Of a stretch of 64,000 nt of DNA, positions 1 through 12,182 are shown in pieces. The DNA comes from Sthenelais limicola (Eukaryota > Annelida > Polychaeta > Phyllodocida > Sigalionidae): positions 36,889,744 to 36,953,743 of the forward strand of contig OW804096.1 of assembly GCA_942159475.1 (NCBI GenBank). The letters are read 5' to 3'. Below the pieces are notes generated by a model, which ran no database searches, was not told where the DNA came from, and saw only the letters and a list, made by a program, of their open reading frames with translations. The position numbers were made by a program, and so were the translations under genes. Every line of letters starts with the position of its first letter. Positions within the stretch are counted from its first letter, which is position 1.

Positions 1-360
1 CCACCTGAAAGGGTACTGGTTTCAAGGTTATTATAAGGGTGCCTTAAACGGTCCAGGGATATACATCTTAGTCAAAGACTAAAGGGATTAATATCCTCCA
101 CTTCTGGTAAGTATAATGATCAACTGACTAAAAGAGTGCTGGTGTATAACAATCTTAGGCAGGGTCTATACAGATTAATAGCTCCCATGTCAAGTCTGCT
201 GGCTGGTGAGGGGTACTGGTTTCAGGGTCATTATTATGGTCCAGGATATATACAGCTTAGTCAAAGACTAAAGGAGTAAATAACCTCCATTCCCGGCCTG
301 TTGGGGCACATATGGCGATGCTTTGCCTCAGGATTATTCACCAACAGTGCACCAGCTGGG
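1..360. repeat. Dispersed repeat, two partial copies
   Basis: The block GGTCCAGG...TTAGTCAAAGACTAAAGG...CCTCCA occurs at about 1-105 and again at 211-300. It is followed by GCCTGTTGGGGCAC and later GTGCACCAGC, so it has internal inverted symmetry. Related pieces lie at 8135-8312, 13041-13225 and 45341-45417. No coding potential is seen. Confidence 0.6.
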
Positions 361-1283
361 CAGAAATGTTGGTCAATAATCCTTACACACAGTCAGTTCA
401 TCTACTCATGGATATGTTGAGTAGGATGTAATCAACAAACAGAATCTATACCTAGAATTTTACTTGTTAGTTTCCATGAGAATACCATTGGCACACATGC
501 CAATGACTTGGTGAACCCACTCTCATCTGTAAATATATGACTGTTTGAGGATGGCTAACATATGACAGAGAAAGAAGTCCCTTAAGCAGCACTTGGTGAA
601 ATGGTTTAAACAAAGATGGTTATGTATGCGCTAATTATCTCATTGAAGCATAGGACCATCTAACCAAGAGCATATATATAAACCGTCGTTATGAATACAT
701 CAGTTATGCCTACCTGCTGGACATACAAGGATATAAGATGACACTACTGCTATTATATGTAGTAATACTGTTCCGTACTCATGTACTCATACTACTATTT
801 ATCTAATTTATAATGAAGCCACAACATCTAATTAGGCAGGATCCCCACTATATATATATATGTGTGTTGATATGAGACAAAGGTGCAAAACCTAGCAGCA
901 CAGTTTTCCCCGCATAATCCTATATTTACAAGGAAAACGGAAAGACACAATGCCTAGCTTTGACAAACTTACTCAAGTGCTCTCCCAGTTCAGATGTTGA
1001 ATATTTCAACACTTGACACAACGCAACGCTTGACAATATTTGCAATCACGATTGTTAAGTTGTCTGAAGCCATGGCAAGCACAACTATCGCACTGTCAAA
1101 GCTTTGAAATTAGACATTGCTGCAAAGGGAAACATAGAGAAGCATAGGGTATAGCACCCATTCTTAATGCTCCTTCTCCTGCCCTTGAAAAGTTTTTTTG
1201 AGGTCATGTCAAGTCAGTAATATCTTGTCCCTTGGGCAGCAGTGAATCAATCATGATACTAAAAGTATCCATATTCTTACTTT
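361..1283. other. No gene seen
   Basis: AT-rich sequence with frequent stops in all frames and short TA microsatellite patches near 845-865. I see no splice-bounded reading frame and no recognisable RNA gene. Confidence 0.6.
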
Positions 1284-1590
1284 CAATACAAGCTGGTTGG
1301 ACAGGTCCCCATCCCTATAGACCCAACTGATTCAATTCATTTTGGGCTTTACATGATCTTAATCCCAATACACACTGGTTGGACAGGTCCCTATTCCTTT
1401 GAACCCAACTGATTCTATTCATTTAGGGCTTTATATAATCATAATTCGGATGCAAGCTGGTTGGACAGGTCCCCATTCCTATAGACCCAATTGATTCCAT
1501 TCATTTTGGGCTTTATATAATCTTAATTCCCACGCAAGCTGGTTGGACAGGTCCCCATCCCTATAGACCAAACTGATTCCATTTTGGTCC
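1284..1590. repeat. 82-bp tandem repeat, about 3.7 copies
   Basis: The phrase CTGGTTGGACAGGTCC starts at 1293, 1375, 1457 and 1539, an exact 82-bp period. Units also share GACCCAACTGATTC and GGGCTTTA. Point differences between units show the array is not brand new, yet no length change has occurred. Confidence 0.9.
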
Positions 1591-1692
1591 TGATATAACT
1601 TTGAGTGGTATAGTATAGCTCAAGTCAAGTTGAACTATCCTTGGCCACCAGGCATGGGGAAAAGAACATTCTTATGCTTTTGATACATGTAC

Positions 1693-1832
1693 CATTCCCA
1701 TGGGGAGTGCCTGTTGGCATTACACATCCTTTCACATGGGAATGCCTTTTGGCATTACACATCCTTTCACATGGGAATGCCTTTTGGCATTACACATCCT
1801 TTCACATGGGAATGCCTTTTGGCATTACACAG
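1693..1832. repeat. 35-bp tandem repeat, 4 copies
   Basis: GGCATTACACATCC starts at 1716, 1751 and 1786, and GGCATTACAC at 1821, an exact 35-bp period. Each unit also contains CACATGGGAATGCC. Because 35 is not a multiple of three, the open frames across it shift from unit to unit; they are not treated as genes. Confidence 0.92.
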
Positions 1833-3709
1833 CCACCTGGGCAGGAATATCTTAAGGCAGTATGTGGCGATATGTGCAGGAAGGCCTTATACCAGTATGC
1901 ACCTGGAAACCAATAACGGCAAGTATACTGATGTCCCCTTAGACATAGTAAGGATTTCCTGGTAAGTTTACATTCAAATTATTTAGTTGAATTCAATACA
2001 ATGTTTTTTTTGGTTCTTTTTGGTCATGATAATTCACAATCAGCTCTGTATTAAACTATGATTATCAGCATTAAGATGTATTTGGATATGTTTTTCTCTG
2101 CAGAATCTATTTGTTTATGGTCGTATTATGTATTACATCGGGCCAAAACGTCTGGAGATGCTTTGATAAAACATCATGAACAGGAATGGAGGAGGTCACT
2201 GGTATTGGGACAGAGTTGTTTGTGTGACATTGACTGCAGCATGAGGAAGAGGCGGACTCCCTGTATAATATGGTAGGAATCTAATTCACTATACATTCAA
2301 TGTGATACTGGGTTACAAAGCCATTGTATAAGAACAAGCAGGACTTGTCACTAATACTGAACGAAATCATTGCGTTACAAGCTGCTATAATCACCTGTTA
2401 TAACTTATGTGCTAAGTGCAATGCATTACTGTTATAACTTATATGCTAATTGTAATGAAGCTTTTTCATCTAGAATAGCATGCAGCATCAGTGGCAGTGA
2501 GATGCGAGAATTCTACTCCAACATACATTACCTAAGTAGAAATTCTCATCTCAACCTCAAGGGTCTGTGATCTACCCTTAATTAACAGGTAACAATTTAA
2601 TGGCAGTTCTTACTACTAGGAAATTAAACTTGATTGACTGCATGTACATTTATTTATGTAATCATAAACAACATATAATAATTGTAACTATCAAAAAGAA
2701 AATATATAAACTTATATTCCTGCAAAACATTCCTTATGATACATCTCACAAAACACTTTCTGTCTAAGTTATTCATATTCATCCAATATCATCAATGAAC
2801 CTTCCCATACATCACCCATTCTACTATATAATTGATACCTATCTCCATCTCGATGACAATCGACAAAAGTCAATACATGTTTTTGAAGTGCGATCCATTG
2901 ATATGTAATGTTTATTTGCAGACATTGACCTACAGCATCCTCTTATTCTCGACATGGTTTGGTTGATTGATTGAATTATGTATTGCCGATGATCCGACAA
3001 AGGGGATGGCAGTTCTTTGTTCCTTGATCCACACCAATGGACATAATAAGAGCAGCTGGAAACACAGTTACTTTGGATGAATTTCCCAGGGCCAGAAAAT
3101 AGTTGAATATTGTAAGATATAGAATGACCTGTACTCCAGGACTATATGGAAAGCTGAATCCCAATATTCTTTTGTTTAGAATTCTGTATTCAAGCAATAC
3201 TTACTTCCACAGCAATCATATCTGTATGGATGGTTTTTCATCATGCCCTGAAACACTGTACCTTATATGATAAAGAAGGGTGATGACAGTTATACAATCG
3301 GAAATTTACTTTTAGCTTTAATCTATGTTACAATACTAATTCATAAATTGTGGGGAAGTGGTGAAGTTATGATAGTAGGATGAATAATAACTGGTTATGT
3401 ATTACATTTCTTTTACTCACTGAGTGAGAGTAGGATATTCCTTATTTTGAGGTACAATGATTCATTGGATGGTACATATAACATGGAAAGGTATAGTTCG
3501 ATAAGATTTATTATAAACAATAGGAAAAGAGAGGATTCGCAAACATAGACAAATTGAGTATGAGTATGAGTAATGTCCATGCCATGGAAATAGTAATATT
3601 TTTAATGATAAATTAAATGATATGGTAATGTGTAAAATAATCCATGACAAAACTTAAAGAGATCAGCAAATTTGTGTTAACGACTGACGTTCATTCGTCA
3701 TCTGTGTAT
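1833..3709. other. No gene seen
   Basis: Ordinary AT-rich sequence with only short, unsupported open frames. The GAGATGCGAGAATTCTAC / AGAAATTCTCATCTC pair around 2500-2555 is a short inverted repeat of unknown meaning. Confidence 0.5.
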
Positions 3710-3942
3710 GGGTCAGATCTTCAGAAAATGCACAATCGGCAGATCTACACATTTAGTAAAATCTGCTCAATTATACTGACAAATTGTTAATACTAGATAT
3801 ATCTAAGCATATTTGATGTTGCCTTGATTCAAACAATCTGTTTGGTTATGATGAACTAATCTTTAAAGCAAATTTTTATCTTAAATCTAGATTATTTGAG
3901 AGGATTGGTGAAGGTGAATTGTACATTTTGACGGTTTCACTC
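3710..3942. mobile_element. GGGTCAG-family MITE
   Basis: It begins GGGTCAGATCTTCAGAAAAT and has the family interior (ATCTAAGCATATTTG, TTATTTGAGAGGATTGGTGAA), then a diverged right end. GTAT flanks both sides (3706-3709 and 3943-3946), a 4-bp target duplication. Confidence 0.85.
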
Positions 3943-4439
3943 GTATACCAACATTAATTTAAACCAATTTGTTTTCCTCCTGGAGGAAAGATTTCATTTC
4001 TTGTCAGATGTTACTCTGAATTTTCAATTAGTGTGGCAGATTAAAGGTATAATCTCTCTCATGAAACATCGCCAAATTCCTCCTGTTTTTCCTAGAAATC
4101 TTGAAAACTGACTGATGGTTCAAGAGAAAATATATGTTAGAGTAAATATACCTGCTCATTATATAAATGAACGGTTCATTTCTTCAAATTCATTGTAAAT
4201 CCATGTATACTTTAATTGTTGCGATAAAGAAAAAAGAAGAGAATATTGCCATTATAAGTATTTGTTAATGAAAGGTTTATTGTTATTTATTTATTATTAT
4301 TATATTGAACGTAGCAAACATATTTGTAAACATCATTTTTTGAAAAAGTAATTATACATTCATCACATTGAAATCCTAATAATATTTCAATTTTACTGAA
4401 GAAACTGTCACATTTATTATCCTAATTCGCAAGAAATTG

Positions 4440-4645
4440 TATGTATGCTAAACTAAAATTGAACAACAGGAGATGCTCCTAACTCTGTATTACCCATGGA
4501 GATCTCCCATAATGCATCAGTAATATCCACTATAAATAGAAGCGATCTCGCACCGTTAGTCATTACCCATGTAACAGTCTCTGAAGAAGGAAACATAGAC
4601 CGAAACGTCCGACCGTATATTGTCATGTAAATAAATTCCAAAAAA
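4440..4645 (+). mobile_element. Retroelement 3' fragment, Penelope-like candidate
   Basis: It contains CTGAAGAAGG at 4581-4590 followed by ACCGAAACGTC, then an A-rich end with GTAAATAAATTCC. The CTGA-N-GA...CGAAAC arrangement is typical of 3' ends of Penelope-like and related retroelements, where it derives from a hammerhead ribozyme core. Here the U of CUGAUGA reads A, so self-cleavage is unlikely. The family call rests on this motif alone. Confidence 0.4.
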
Positions 4646-4740
4646 ACGCATATCCAAATCGACTCATCATTCTACACTAATTTCTACTGGATTTAAGAGT
4701 AATTCAACGAGTCAGTAGTCAATTTCCACAATCATCTGAT

Positions 4741-4987
4741 GGGTCCGATTTTCAGAAAATGACCAATCTACAGTTCTACACATCTATCAAATTCAGCTAA
4801 ATTTGAGTGAAAATTAATAAAAAAAATAATAATAGGTATATCTGAGTGTATTCTGTATTGTATTCATTCAATAAATCTTTCTGGTTATGTCGAACTGTAT
4901 TTTGAACCTGATTTTCATCTTAAATTTGGGTTATTAGAGAGGGTTGGTGATCGAAGGACAATTGTACGTTTTCAGAAGATCTGACCC
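4741..4987. mobile_element. GGGTCAG-family MITE
   Basis: It runs from GGGTCCGATTTTCAG to CAGAAGATCTGACCC. TGAT flanks both ends (4737-4740 and 4988-4991), a 4-bp target duplication. Confidence 0.9.
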
Positions 4988-6697
4988 TGATATCATATTG
5001 ATGTCAATGTTATAGTTAGGAAATATGAAAGTAAAGAAACCAGAAATAATAATTCATTGTTTAATAAAAAAAACAACCACTCGGATTGATAAAAACAAAA
5101 GGCAAGAAATACCACGGTGCGAAATACAAAAGTCACTCAGCACGAGGAAGGAAAGACTATTGAAAACATTGGTTACATAAAACTCCGATGGAAATTGTGG
5201 AAATCTTATAATGAAATTATTGTATTCAGGGTAGAGAGGACAAAAACATCAAAACATGTGCAATACAGCCTCCCGAGCCAGGTCAGATTCTACTAATCTG
5301 GATTGATGGAGGAAGAACCTGAAAGACATCCTGCGTTTCGGACGGTGATCTATAAAATGTACTCAAAAACGAAACAAAATTGTAAACAGAGAAATGATTT
5401 CGGGAAATTCAGGAAGACCTGTGCTTTTCACAGATAAAAAATCCCATTTTTCAATATATAATTGTATCTGTACTAAGTTGGAAATAAAAGCTATTACATA
5501 TACATACACATACATACAAAGTTATTATCACATAACCAATTATCTGAACAGATAACGTAATAAATTACTGTTGATCGAAGTGATTGAACAAGAAGACTAC
5601 TACAGTTCTTTCCTTAAACTACAACTTGGAAATAATAAAAAAAATCGCCATTTTTATGTTTGTAGAATGCGGAAGAAGCCGTTTTTGAGAGCTATGTTTT
5701 TTTTCTGAATGTGCATAATCCCGAGTAGGCGGCTGAGCTAAGCTCATCTGTGATTGGTCAATGTCGCCGATGACGTCAGACCAAATCGTCAGTGCTTCTG
5801 GATAGCACGTGTGCAGAAATCAATGCACTATCAAATGGGCGTATTCTTCCCGCTGGTAGGGGATAACCCATTCAGTCGTATTATAATCAGTGATAAAATA
5901 AAAGTCATGGGAAAAATAGAACGGACTTCTGATATAACATGTGAGGAGAGATGAATGACTATGAAGACTTGACTTATAGGTATCAAATTTCTTCATTTTT
6001 GTTAGATCCCTCAAATTATATTAGTTGATGCATACTGAATTGTCAGTGGAAGAGTCGACAATTTATTGAGAACCTCCCCCCCCCCCCCCAAAAAAAATAA
6101 GATATAAGGGACACGACTCAGTTGTCTTTAGTGTTGTATGAGCCTAGATGACAGGTAACGTTGAATAAAACCTTTTTAAAACAAAACAAAATAATCAGTA
6201 ATAATAAGTTATCTTATCAAGTTATTAGCTTTTCATGGACATGGTTTCCATTTACGTTTATTTAAGAACTGTCATTCAATGTAGCCGGCAGGCTCCTTTA
6301 TTGCATCAAGGAAAACAAGGTTATATAAATGACAGTTACATCTTTGGTCCCAGGTTCCTTTTGGTGGTGTTGTTGTTTTAAATCATAATACAAAGATACG
6401 AAACTATGTGAATAGATAATCAGTTATATACTACTAAAGAAACCTTGTGACTTTAACTGAATACATCGGTATGCATGACAGGTAACCTGCATATCATAAC
6501 TTTGTCTGAATAATTAGCTGAATGCAAATCCGTTTACAAGGGACAACATGAATCGTGGACCCGGCCAATATGCTTCTTGATCAACTGAAAAGTGACAACT
6601 CCACAATAACACACAAGAGGGCAGCCCTGTGGTAACAGACCAGTATGCCTACTACTGTACTCTCCAGATGTCTCCACCTGTACTCTACTTTACCTTT
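4988..6697. other. No gene seen
   Basis: AT-rich sequence with a C-run followed by an A-run near 6066-6098. The short frames at 5754-6014 overlap on opposite strands and have no domain, so they are not annotated as genes. Confidence 0.55.
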
Positions 6698-6868
6698 ACA
6701 CTCTAGACTCAGTTGAAGGAGTCCGTCCCTCCACACTGAGGGAAAGCCTCTTGCTCAAAATGCCATCAAAATTCTATTAGGATGCTATACTCCGGCCAGG
6801 GAAGCCATCAGCGTAGTAGGCGTACAATCACTGACATTCCATTCGATCTTATCTGAGAGGCTGTGAGC
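6698..6868. mobile_element. CAGTCTAGG-family element, diverged
   Basis: It shares CTCTAGACTC, GAGTCC..CC, GAGGGAAAGCCTCT, GCCAGGGAAGCCAT and TCACTGACATTCCATTC with better copies at 20193, 23917 and 28540. The ends are degraded. Confidence 0.6.
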
Positions 6869-7377
6869 CGCCCATGTTGCGTCCCAAAGTAGACATATGT
6901 ACTAATAATGACATCCGTACAGACTTTTCCTCTGTGGTACAAGCTATTTCTCATATTACAAATTCTTTTCCAACTGCTAAGTTCCTATGTCCGGGCAGAT
7001 TTTACTATTTCCAGAACAAAAAGTTACATGTCAGTGGCGATTTCTCCATGTCAACCTCCTTTTCCACTATTTCCCTTAGATAATCACCACAGAAAAGTAT
7101 GTCAGTGCACCTTTTCCCTATGTCTCCTATGGTATGTCCTATTTCCTCTACATGAAAAGCCATGTCTGGCTGCTCTGACACCTATGTCAAGATTTGGTCA
7201 TCCATGTCCTCCCTGGTACACTCCTTTTCTACCCATACAAAAGGAGACATGGGTAGGCAAGTGAGTGTTAGTATAGTTGTGTTACATAACACACCCAAGT
7301 CAGTCACTGGTGCCCACCAGCTGCATGCATGAGTGATCACACTGACCATTCTGGTCACTATAGCAACACATACACAC

Positions 7378-7500
7378 ATATCTCTTTCCCTACTATGTTG
7401 TCTTCTCTTCCCTTTCTCTTTCTCCCTCTCCCCTCCCGCTCACCCTCCCTCCTCCGCTCACCCTCCCTCTCCCTCTCACCCTCCTTCTCCCTCCGAGTCA
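7378..7500. repeat. CT-rich low-complexity tract
   Basis: A C/T-only stretch (TCTCCCTCTCCCCTCC and similar). It produces long artificial open frames on both strands. Confidence 0.9.
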
Positions 7501-7539
7501 TGTAGGGGTAGGAATACATCATGGTACATTTGGGTGAAA

Positions 7540-7735
7540 AGGAGTGGATATTTGGAAAAGGAGTGGATATTCGGAAAAGGAAAAGGATATTCCAAAAAGA
7601 AAAGGATATTCTAAAAAGGAAAAGTATATTCCTAAAAGGAAAATGATAATCCAAAAAGGAAAAGGACATTGGCAAAAAGGAAAAGAAAGTTGACAAAAAG
7701 GTGTTGGATATTCCAAAAAGAAAAGTCTTGGATAT
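7540..7735. repeat. Purine-rich tandem repeat around AAAAGGAAAAGGATATTCC
   Basis: About ten irregular units of 18-20 bp built from AAAAAGGAAAAGGATATTCC. Reading the opposite strand gives repeated F/P/L-rich frames, which are artefacts of the repeat. Confidence 0.85.
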
Positions 7736-7804
7736 TTTTTATTTTTCCTATTTCACGTTTATATCCTTTCAGATTGGGGACAAAACAGCCCAGACTGTAT
7801 TTTT

Positions 7805-8035
7805 GGGTCAGATTTTCAGAAAGTGCACAAACTACAGTTCTACACATCTATCAAATTCTGCTAAATTAGAGTAAAAATTGATAAATACTAGATATATCTG
7901 AGTATATTCTGTATTGGATTCATTCAATAAATCTGTCTGGTTATGTTCAATTGTATTTGAACCAGATTTTCGTCTTAAATGTAGGTTATTTGAGAGGATC
8001 GGTGAAGAATTGTGCGTTTTCAGAAGATCTGACCC
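7805..8035. mobile_element. GGGTCAG-family MITE
   Basis: It runs from GGGTCAGATTTTCAGAAAGT to CAGAAGATCTGACCC. The flanks (TTTT and ATGT) do not match, so the target duplication is lost or was never exact. Confidence 0.85.
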
Positions 8036-8134
8036 ATGTAAATGCTCCTTCTACCTCATTCGTTTGTCCATTAATGTAATCATAACGTTGTCATTCAACG
8101 CTTGTATTAAATGATTAGTGACCAACAACGTATT

Positions 8135-8312
8135 GAGCAGTCCAGGGGCTACAACATCCCAAGGCAGAGACTAAATAGATTAATATCCTCCATTTCGGGC
8201 CTGCTGGTGCACTGTTTGTGTACATAATCCCTCAGCATCGCCGAGGTATTTATAGAAACTCTTTCTTGCTCCCGTACACCAGACAGTGCACCAGCAGGCC
8301 CTCAAGCTCATT
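8135..8312. repeat. Dispersed repeat with CTGCTGGTGCAC
   Basis: It holds GCAGAGACTAAATAG, TAATATCCTCCATTTC and GGGCCTGCTGGTGCACTG, then the inverted CAGTGCACCAGCAGGCCCT. The right part therefore folds back on the left. It is related to 1-360 and 13041-13225. Confidence 0.6.
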
Positions 8313-9169
8313 AAAAGGCAAATAAATATAGGCCTACTAAAATAATGAATGAGGATTTCGTTCTGTCTATTGCTTTTTTCTGTTTCTTTTTCTCTCTTAT
8401 TGTTACATGCAGGTAATAACCATATTATTGTTAACATGGGCGGTACAGTGGCAGTGACTAAACATAATTATTTTATTTTCCACATGTCTTATTATGATGA
8501 TACCAATCTAATTAATTAAGATTCATTATGTATACTGATACTATAGCACAACATGTACGACCAGGAAGGACGTGGGTACATTGTAAAATCCATAATCTAT
8601 TTTGGCAAGTAACCCCCCTCTCCCATTTCTCTCCCAAATAATACCATATAACTATATTTTCGCACCTATAAATCATTCGCGGATCGGTGGCAAAACATAT
8701 ATTTTTGCTGCACTCAAACTTAGTATAAACCCATCCTAACTTTAGACCATTTATAACAACAAAATTAAATCCCAATAGATATTAGTTTTCGCCGTTTTCG
8801 CGACCTGTGGGGGTCCGCGAAAATATCTGGTTTTACGGTGGTGACACAAAAGCTTGCTGGAGCGTGGAAACCATATAATACATGTATATAGCCAACCCGA
8901 CCTCCACACCAGTGTACACGCAGGCGGTAGTAACCACTGTACACACACACTTCTAGCTATAGATGTGTCTGCACATGTTCTCAAGCCGATACTATCAATA
9001 ATAATCGCCTACCAATAACAGAGACAGGCGTCTACCAACAGGTAAGGTCAGCTAATTGTTATTGTGACTGGTATAGGAATATACCTATACCTGGCCTACC
9101 CACCTGTTTTGCCGCTGTACAAAAATAATACCAAGGGACTTCGAGTATCGGTCTGTGGAGGCAGTTGTA
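8313..9169. other. No gene seen
   Basis: AT-rich sequence. Overlapping short minus-strand frames at 8512-8984 lack splice context or domains. Confidence 0.5.
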
Positions 9170-9173
9170 TTAA

Positions 9174-9362
9174 GGGTAATCTCCACTGGCTGCGGTAAGC
9201 CTTTCGACGGTGCTGTGATGGTGAGAAGTGGTGAGGTCCTGCCTACATGCAACAGAACGCAATTCTTTACACAGGACCTCTTCCCTCCTCTCCACCTACA
9301 GAACAAGAACAAACCATCGCAAAGCTTACCGCAGAGCTTACCGCAGCCAGTGGAGACCCGCC
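9174..9362. mobile_element. TTAA foldback MITE, GGTAAGC type
   Basis: TTAA sits at 9170-9173 and 9363-9366. The left end reads GGGTAATCTCCACTGGCTGC and continues GGTAAGC; the right arm reads GCTTACCGCAGCCAGTGGAG, then ACCCGCC. The TTAA target fits piggyBac or Kolobok-type transposases. Related copies lie at 38038-38248 and 40304-40513. Confidence 0.88.
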
Positions 9363-9366
9363 TTAA

Positions 9367-10537
9367 GACTCATGTAGACTGCCCATTCCCAGGTTTGACC
9401 CCCTGTTATTGTTAAAGAACATTATTGTAGACCATATAAGATATCATCTATATCATAATGAATACATATATAAATGTGAATTAATTCGGACTGCCTGGTC
9501 ATGTATTGTATACACTCTTGTCAGCCAGGATCGATTCACTTATTGATCTTTTAAATTATAATTTATACATGTCATGTGAATTTGAAAGAGGTTGCCGAAT
9601 TATACATAATACTATATTAACATAGATGGAACAGAACCTTTCCTATAGAAACACCAACTCCTATGTGATATCATGAATGAACTAAGATTGAGAATCGTTC
9701 TGCATTGTAATAATAATCTTTTTTATATAAATTATTTAAAAAATTTAAGCGAAATATATATAGTTTTGTGATTTGTGATCTTTTCACATTGAGATAGGCT
9801 TAGAGACATGGTGCAATCTATCCACATTGAGATAGGCCGAGGGACTTATTACGCCAACTGCATCGGCATCGTTTAGTGTCATCAAAAGTATTTAGCATCT
9901 TCAATACTGTTTAGGTATTAACACTCTCTAGCTACCTATCATGTACCCTCACAGTTAGTACCGCTGGATTTTGTACGTTGGCTAACTAAATGTAAGGATT
10001 GACTTACTCTTATCTTTGTTGGTATGCGCTGATTTGGAACGGTGCATATGGGTCATACATACATATGGCTATACATGTATGGCTTAAACTTAAATGTTAT
10101 TTTTTATTTCCGCTTATTAATAATAGAACCTTTAGCAGGAAATAGGGCATAAATCTTCTACCAAGCGGCAGCTAGGTCCCCCAGGTTGCTCTTAACGAAC
10201 AAAACACATCAAATCTACAAATCTCAGAACCTGAATATACATACACAATTGTATGCACACACACTTATATATGCACACAACCACATACACACATATCTAT
10301 TAAAATCTCAAAAGGTATTGTACTAATTATGTATTCTAAATTGTGTATCTCCGTGTGATTTAATATTGATCCCGATCGAACTTACAAGCTATATGATAAT
10401 CGGTGACTTGCTCCTTGTCTGGTTCAATTGTGATTCAGGGCGCCGATTTCTTTTCATTTATTTAATATCTTTATTCGGAAGTTATTCTGAAGACACTATA
10501 TAGGTGGTTACCTGTTTGCAGTTCATCAGGAGTATGT
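9367..10537. other. No gene seen
   Basis: AT-rich sequence. The phrase CACATTGAGATAGGC occurs twice (about 9786 and 9819), a short direct repeat. A CA/TA-rich patch lies near 10240-10300. Confidence 0.5.
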
Positions 10538-10772
10538 GGGTCAGAGTTTCAGAAAATGTACATTTGGCAGCTCTACATATTTAGTAATGTCTGCTAAATT
10601 AGGCTGAAAAATGATGAATACCAGGTATATCTGAGTATATTTGGAATCACATTGATTTAAATTATTTATTCTGTTATGTTAAACTGCATTTTGAAGCTCA
10701 CTTATGTCCTAAATGTGGGTTATTTGAGAGGATTGGTGAAAGCGAATTGTACATTTTCTGAAAATCTGACCC
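10538..10772. mobile_element. GGGTCAG-family MITE
   Basis: It runs from GGGTCAGAGTTTCAGAAAAT to CTGAAAATCTGACCC. The 4-bp duplication ATGT is at 10534-10537 and 10773-10776. Confidence 0.92.
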
Positions 10773-11186
10773 ATGTGTAGACACATTTAAGCAAAATTAC
10801 GCAGAAAGTAGAAATAATTACGCAGAAAGTAGAAATAGAATGGTAATAATTTGAAAATGAAAATGTTCCTTGCATTGTAGTAAAGCTATAGTCAGTTCAT
10901 CTGACCTATATATAGTTATTCGCTGAGTGAAGTTGCCATGGTATTATAATTAATTATTGAACCTATCGACTAGCGCCTCAATTCGTAGACTTTCAAATAC
11001 ATGTATGGGACAGGGCGTCAGAAAATGTAAAAAGGAAACCCTACAGTAGTATACGAAAAACATCGTTTTAGTTTTCGACAATTTGACAATTTTTAGAGGA
11101 TTGTTATTGACAAAGTAATGGAACCATGTCTATACATTTATACATTTGATCCCAAGATTCAATACTTTATATTTATCAATGTTCTC

Positions 11187-11455
11187 TCTTCCTTGTCTCT
11201 TCTCTCACTCTCTCTCTCTCTCTCTCCTTTCCCTCCATCTCTCTCTCTCCTTTCCCTCTCTCTCTCTCCTTTCCCTCTCCCTATCTCTTCCCTCTCTCTG
11301 TCTCCTCTTCCCCTCTCTCTCTTCTCTCCCCCTCTCTCTCTTTGCTCTCTATTTCTTATCCCTCTCACCTCTCCCATGGTTGTCTCTTTTCTCTCCCCTC
11401 TCTGTCTTGCTTGTCTCTCCTCTCTATCTCGCTTCTTTCTCTTCCCACTACCACA
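11187..11455. repeat. Long CT-rich microsatellite
   Basis: Almost pure C/T built from TCTCTCTC and CCCTCTC units. The serine/leucine/proline frames on plus and the arginine/glutamate frame on minus are artefacts. Confidence 0.93.
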
Positions 11456-11489
11456 TCTACACACAAACATAGGATCAGGATGATGACCT

Positions 11490-11629
11490 AAACGAATAGA
11501 GTACTAAAATACTCAGATATATACCAATAAGTATAGTAGGCCTGTTTATCATTTTTCAGCCTATAATTTAGAAGAATTTACTCTTTGTGTAGTGGTTCGA
11601 AATGTAGTTTTTCTGTCGATCAGACCCAT
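11490..11629. mobile_element. GGGTCAG-family MITE, 5'-truncated
   Basis: Only the right portion remains: ATACTCAGATATATACC, TTTCAGCCTATAATTTAG, then a degraded terminus ending CAGACCC. Confidence 0.65.
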
Positions 11630-11637
11630 ATACCCGT

Positions 11638-11866
11638 GGGTCAAGCTCCCAGAAAATGTACAATTCGCCTTTATTCACCAATCCTTAAAAACTTAAGACA
11701 AAATGAGGTTCAGAGTACAGTCCAACATAACATAAGACAATTTTTTAGATCATTGCAATACTAAATATATTCAGATATGTATAGTAATTATCATTTTCAG
11801 CCAAATTTAGCAAAACCTACTAAATATGTAGCGGTTCTAATCGTACCTGTTCTTACTAACTGACCC
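11638..11866. mobile_element. GGGTCAG-family MITE, degraded
   Basis: Left end GGGTCAAGCTCCCAGAAAAT then GTACAATTCGCC; right end CTGACCC. The flanks do not match, and the right inverted repeat is heavily substituted. Confidence 0.75.
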
Positions 11867-11941
11867 AGTACATACATCCTTGAATGGGGATGCGTGTACA
11901 CACGGAATAGCCGCGATACTGGGAATGCCTTGGTGTTATAT

Positions 11942-12182
11942 GGGTCAGATTTCCAGAAAATGTACAATTCGCCTTCACCAATCCTCTCAAATAACCCACA
12001 TTTAAGACAAAAACGAGCTTCAAAATACAGTTTAACATAACAGAACCGATACTTTAAATCAATGCGATATATATACCAAATATACTCAGATATTCCCGAT
12101 ATTCATAATTTTTTAGCCTTATTTAGGAGAATTTCCTAAACTTGTAGAGCTGCTAATTGTACATTTTCAGAAAATCTGACCC
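11942..12182. mobile_element. GGGTCAG-family MITE
   Basis: Both terminal inverted repeats are nearly intact (GGGTCAGATTTCCAGAAAAT; TTTTCAGAAAATCTGACCC). The flanking tetramers ATAT and ATTC differ. Confidence 0.88.

Noticed and set aside
1284..1832. CRISPR-like spacing of repeats
   Set aside because: Contiguous tandem repeats without distinct spacers, in eukaryotic DNA.
1641..1965. Two plus frames with repeated HILSHGNAFWHYT
   Set aside because: Caused by the 35-bp tandem repeat; the unit is not a multiple of three, so two frames swap the same peptide.
6908..7264. 118-codon plus frame
   Set aside because: Lies in degenerate CCATGTC/CTATGTC-rich sequence; no domain and a competing frame overlaps it.
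7333..7716. Open frames on both strands
   Set aside because: Produced by CT-rich and AAAAGGAAAAGG repeats.
10995..11050. Another GGGTCAG copy start (GGGACAGGGCGTCAGAAAAT)
   Set aside because: Only the first 20 or so bases match; no interior or right end follows.
11118..11483. 121- and 108-codon plus frames and a 103-codon minus frame
   Set aside because: They translate a CT microsatellite; composition is only Ser/Leu/Pro or Arg/Glu.
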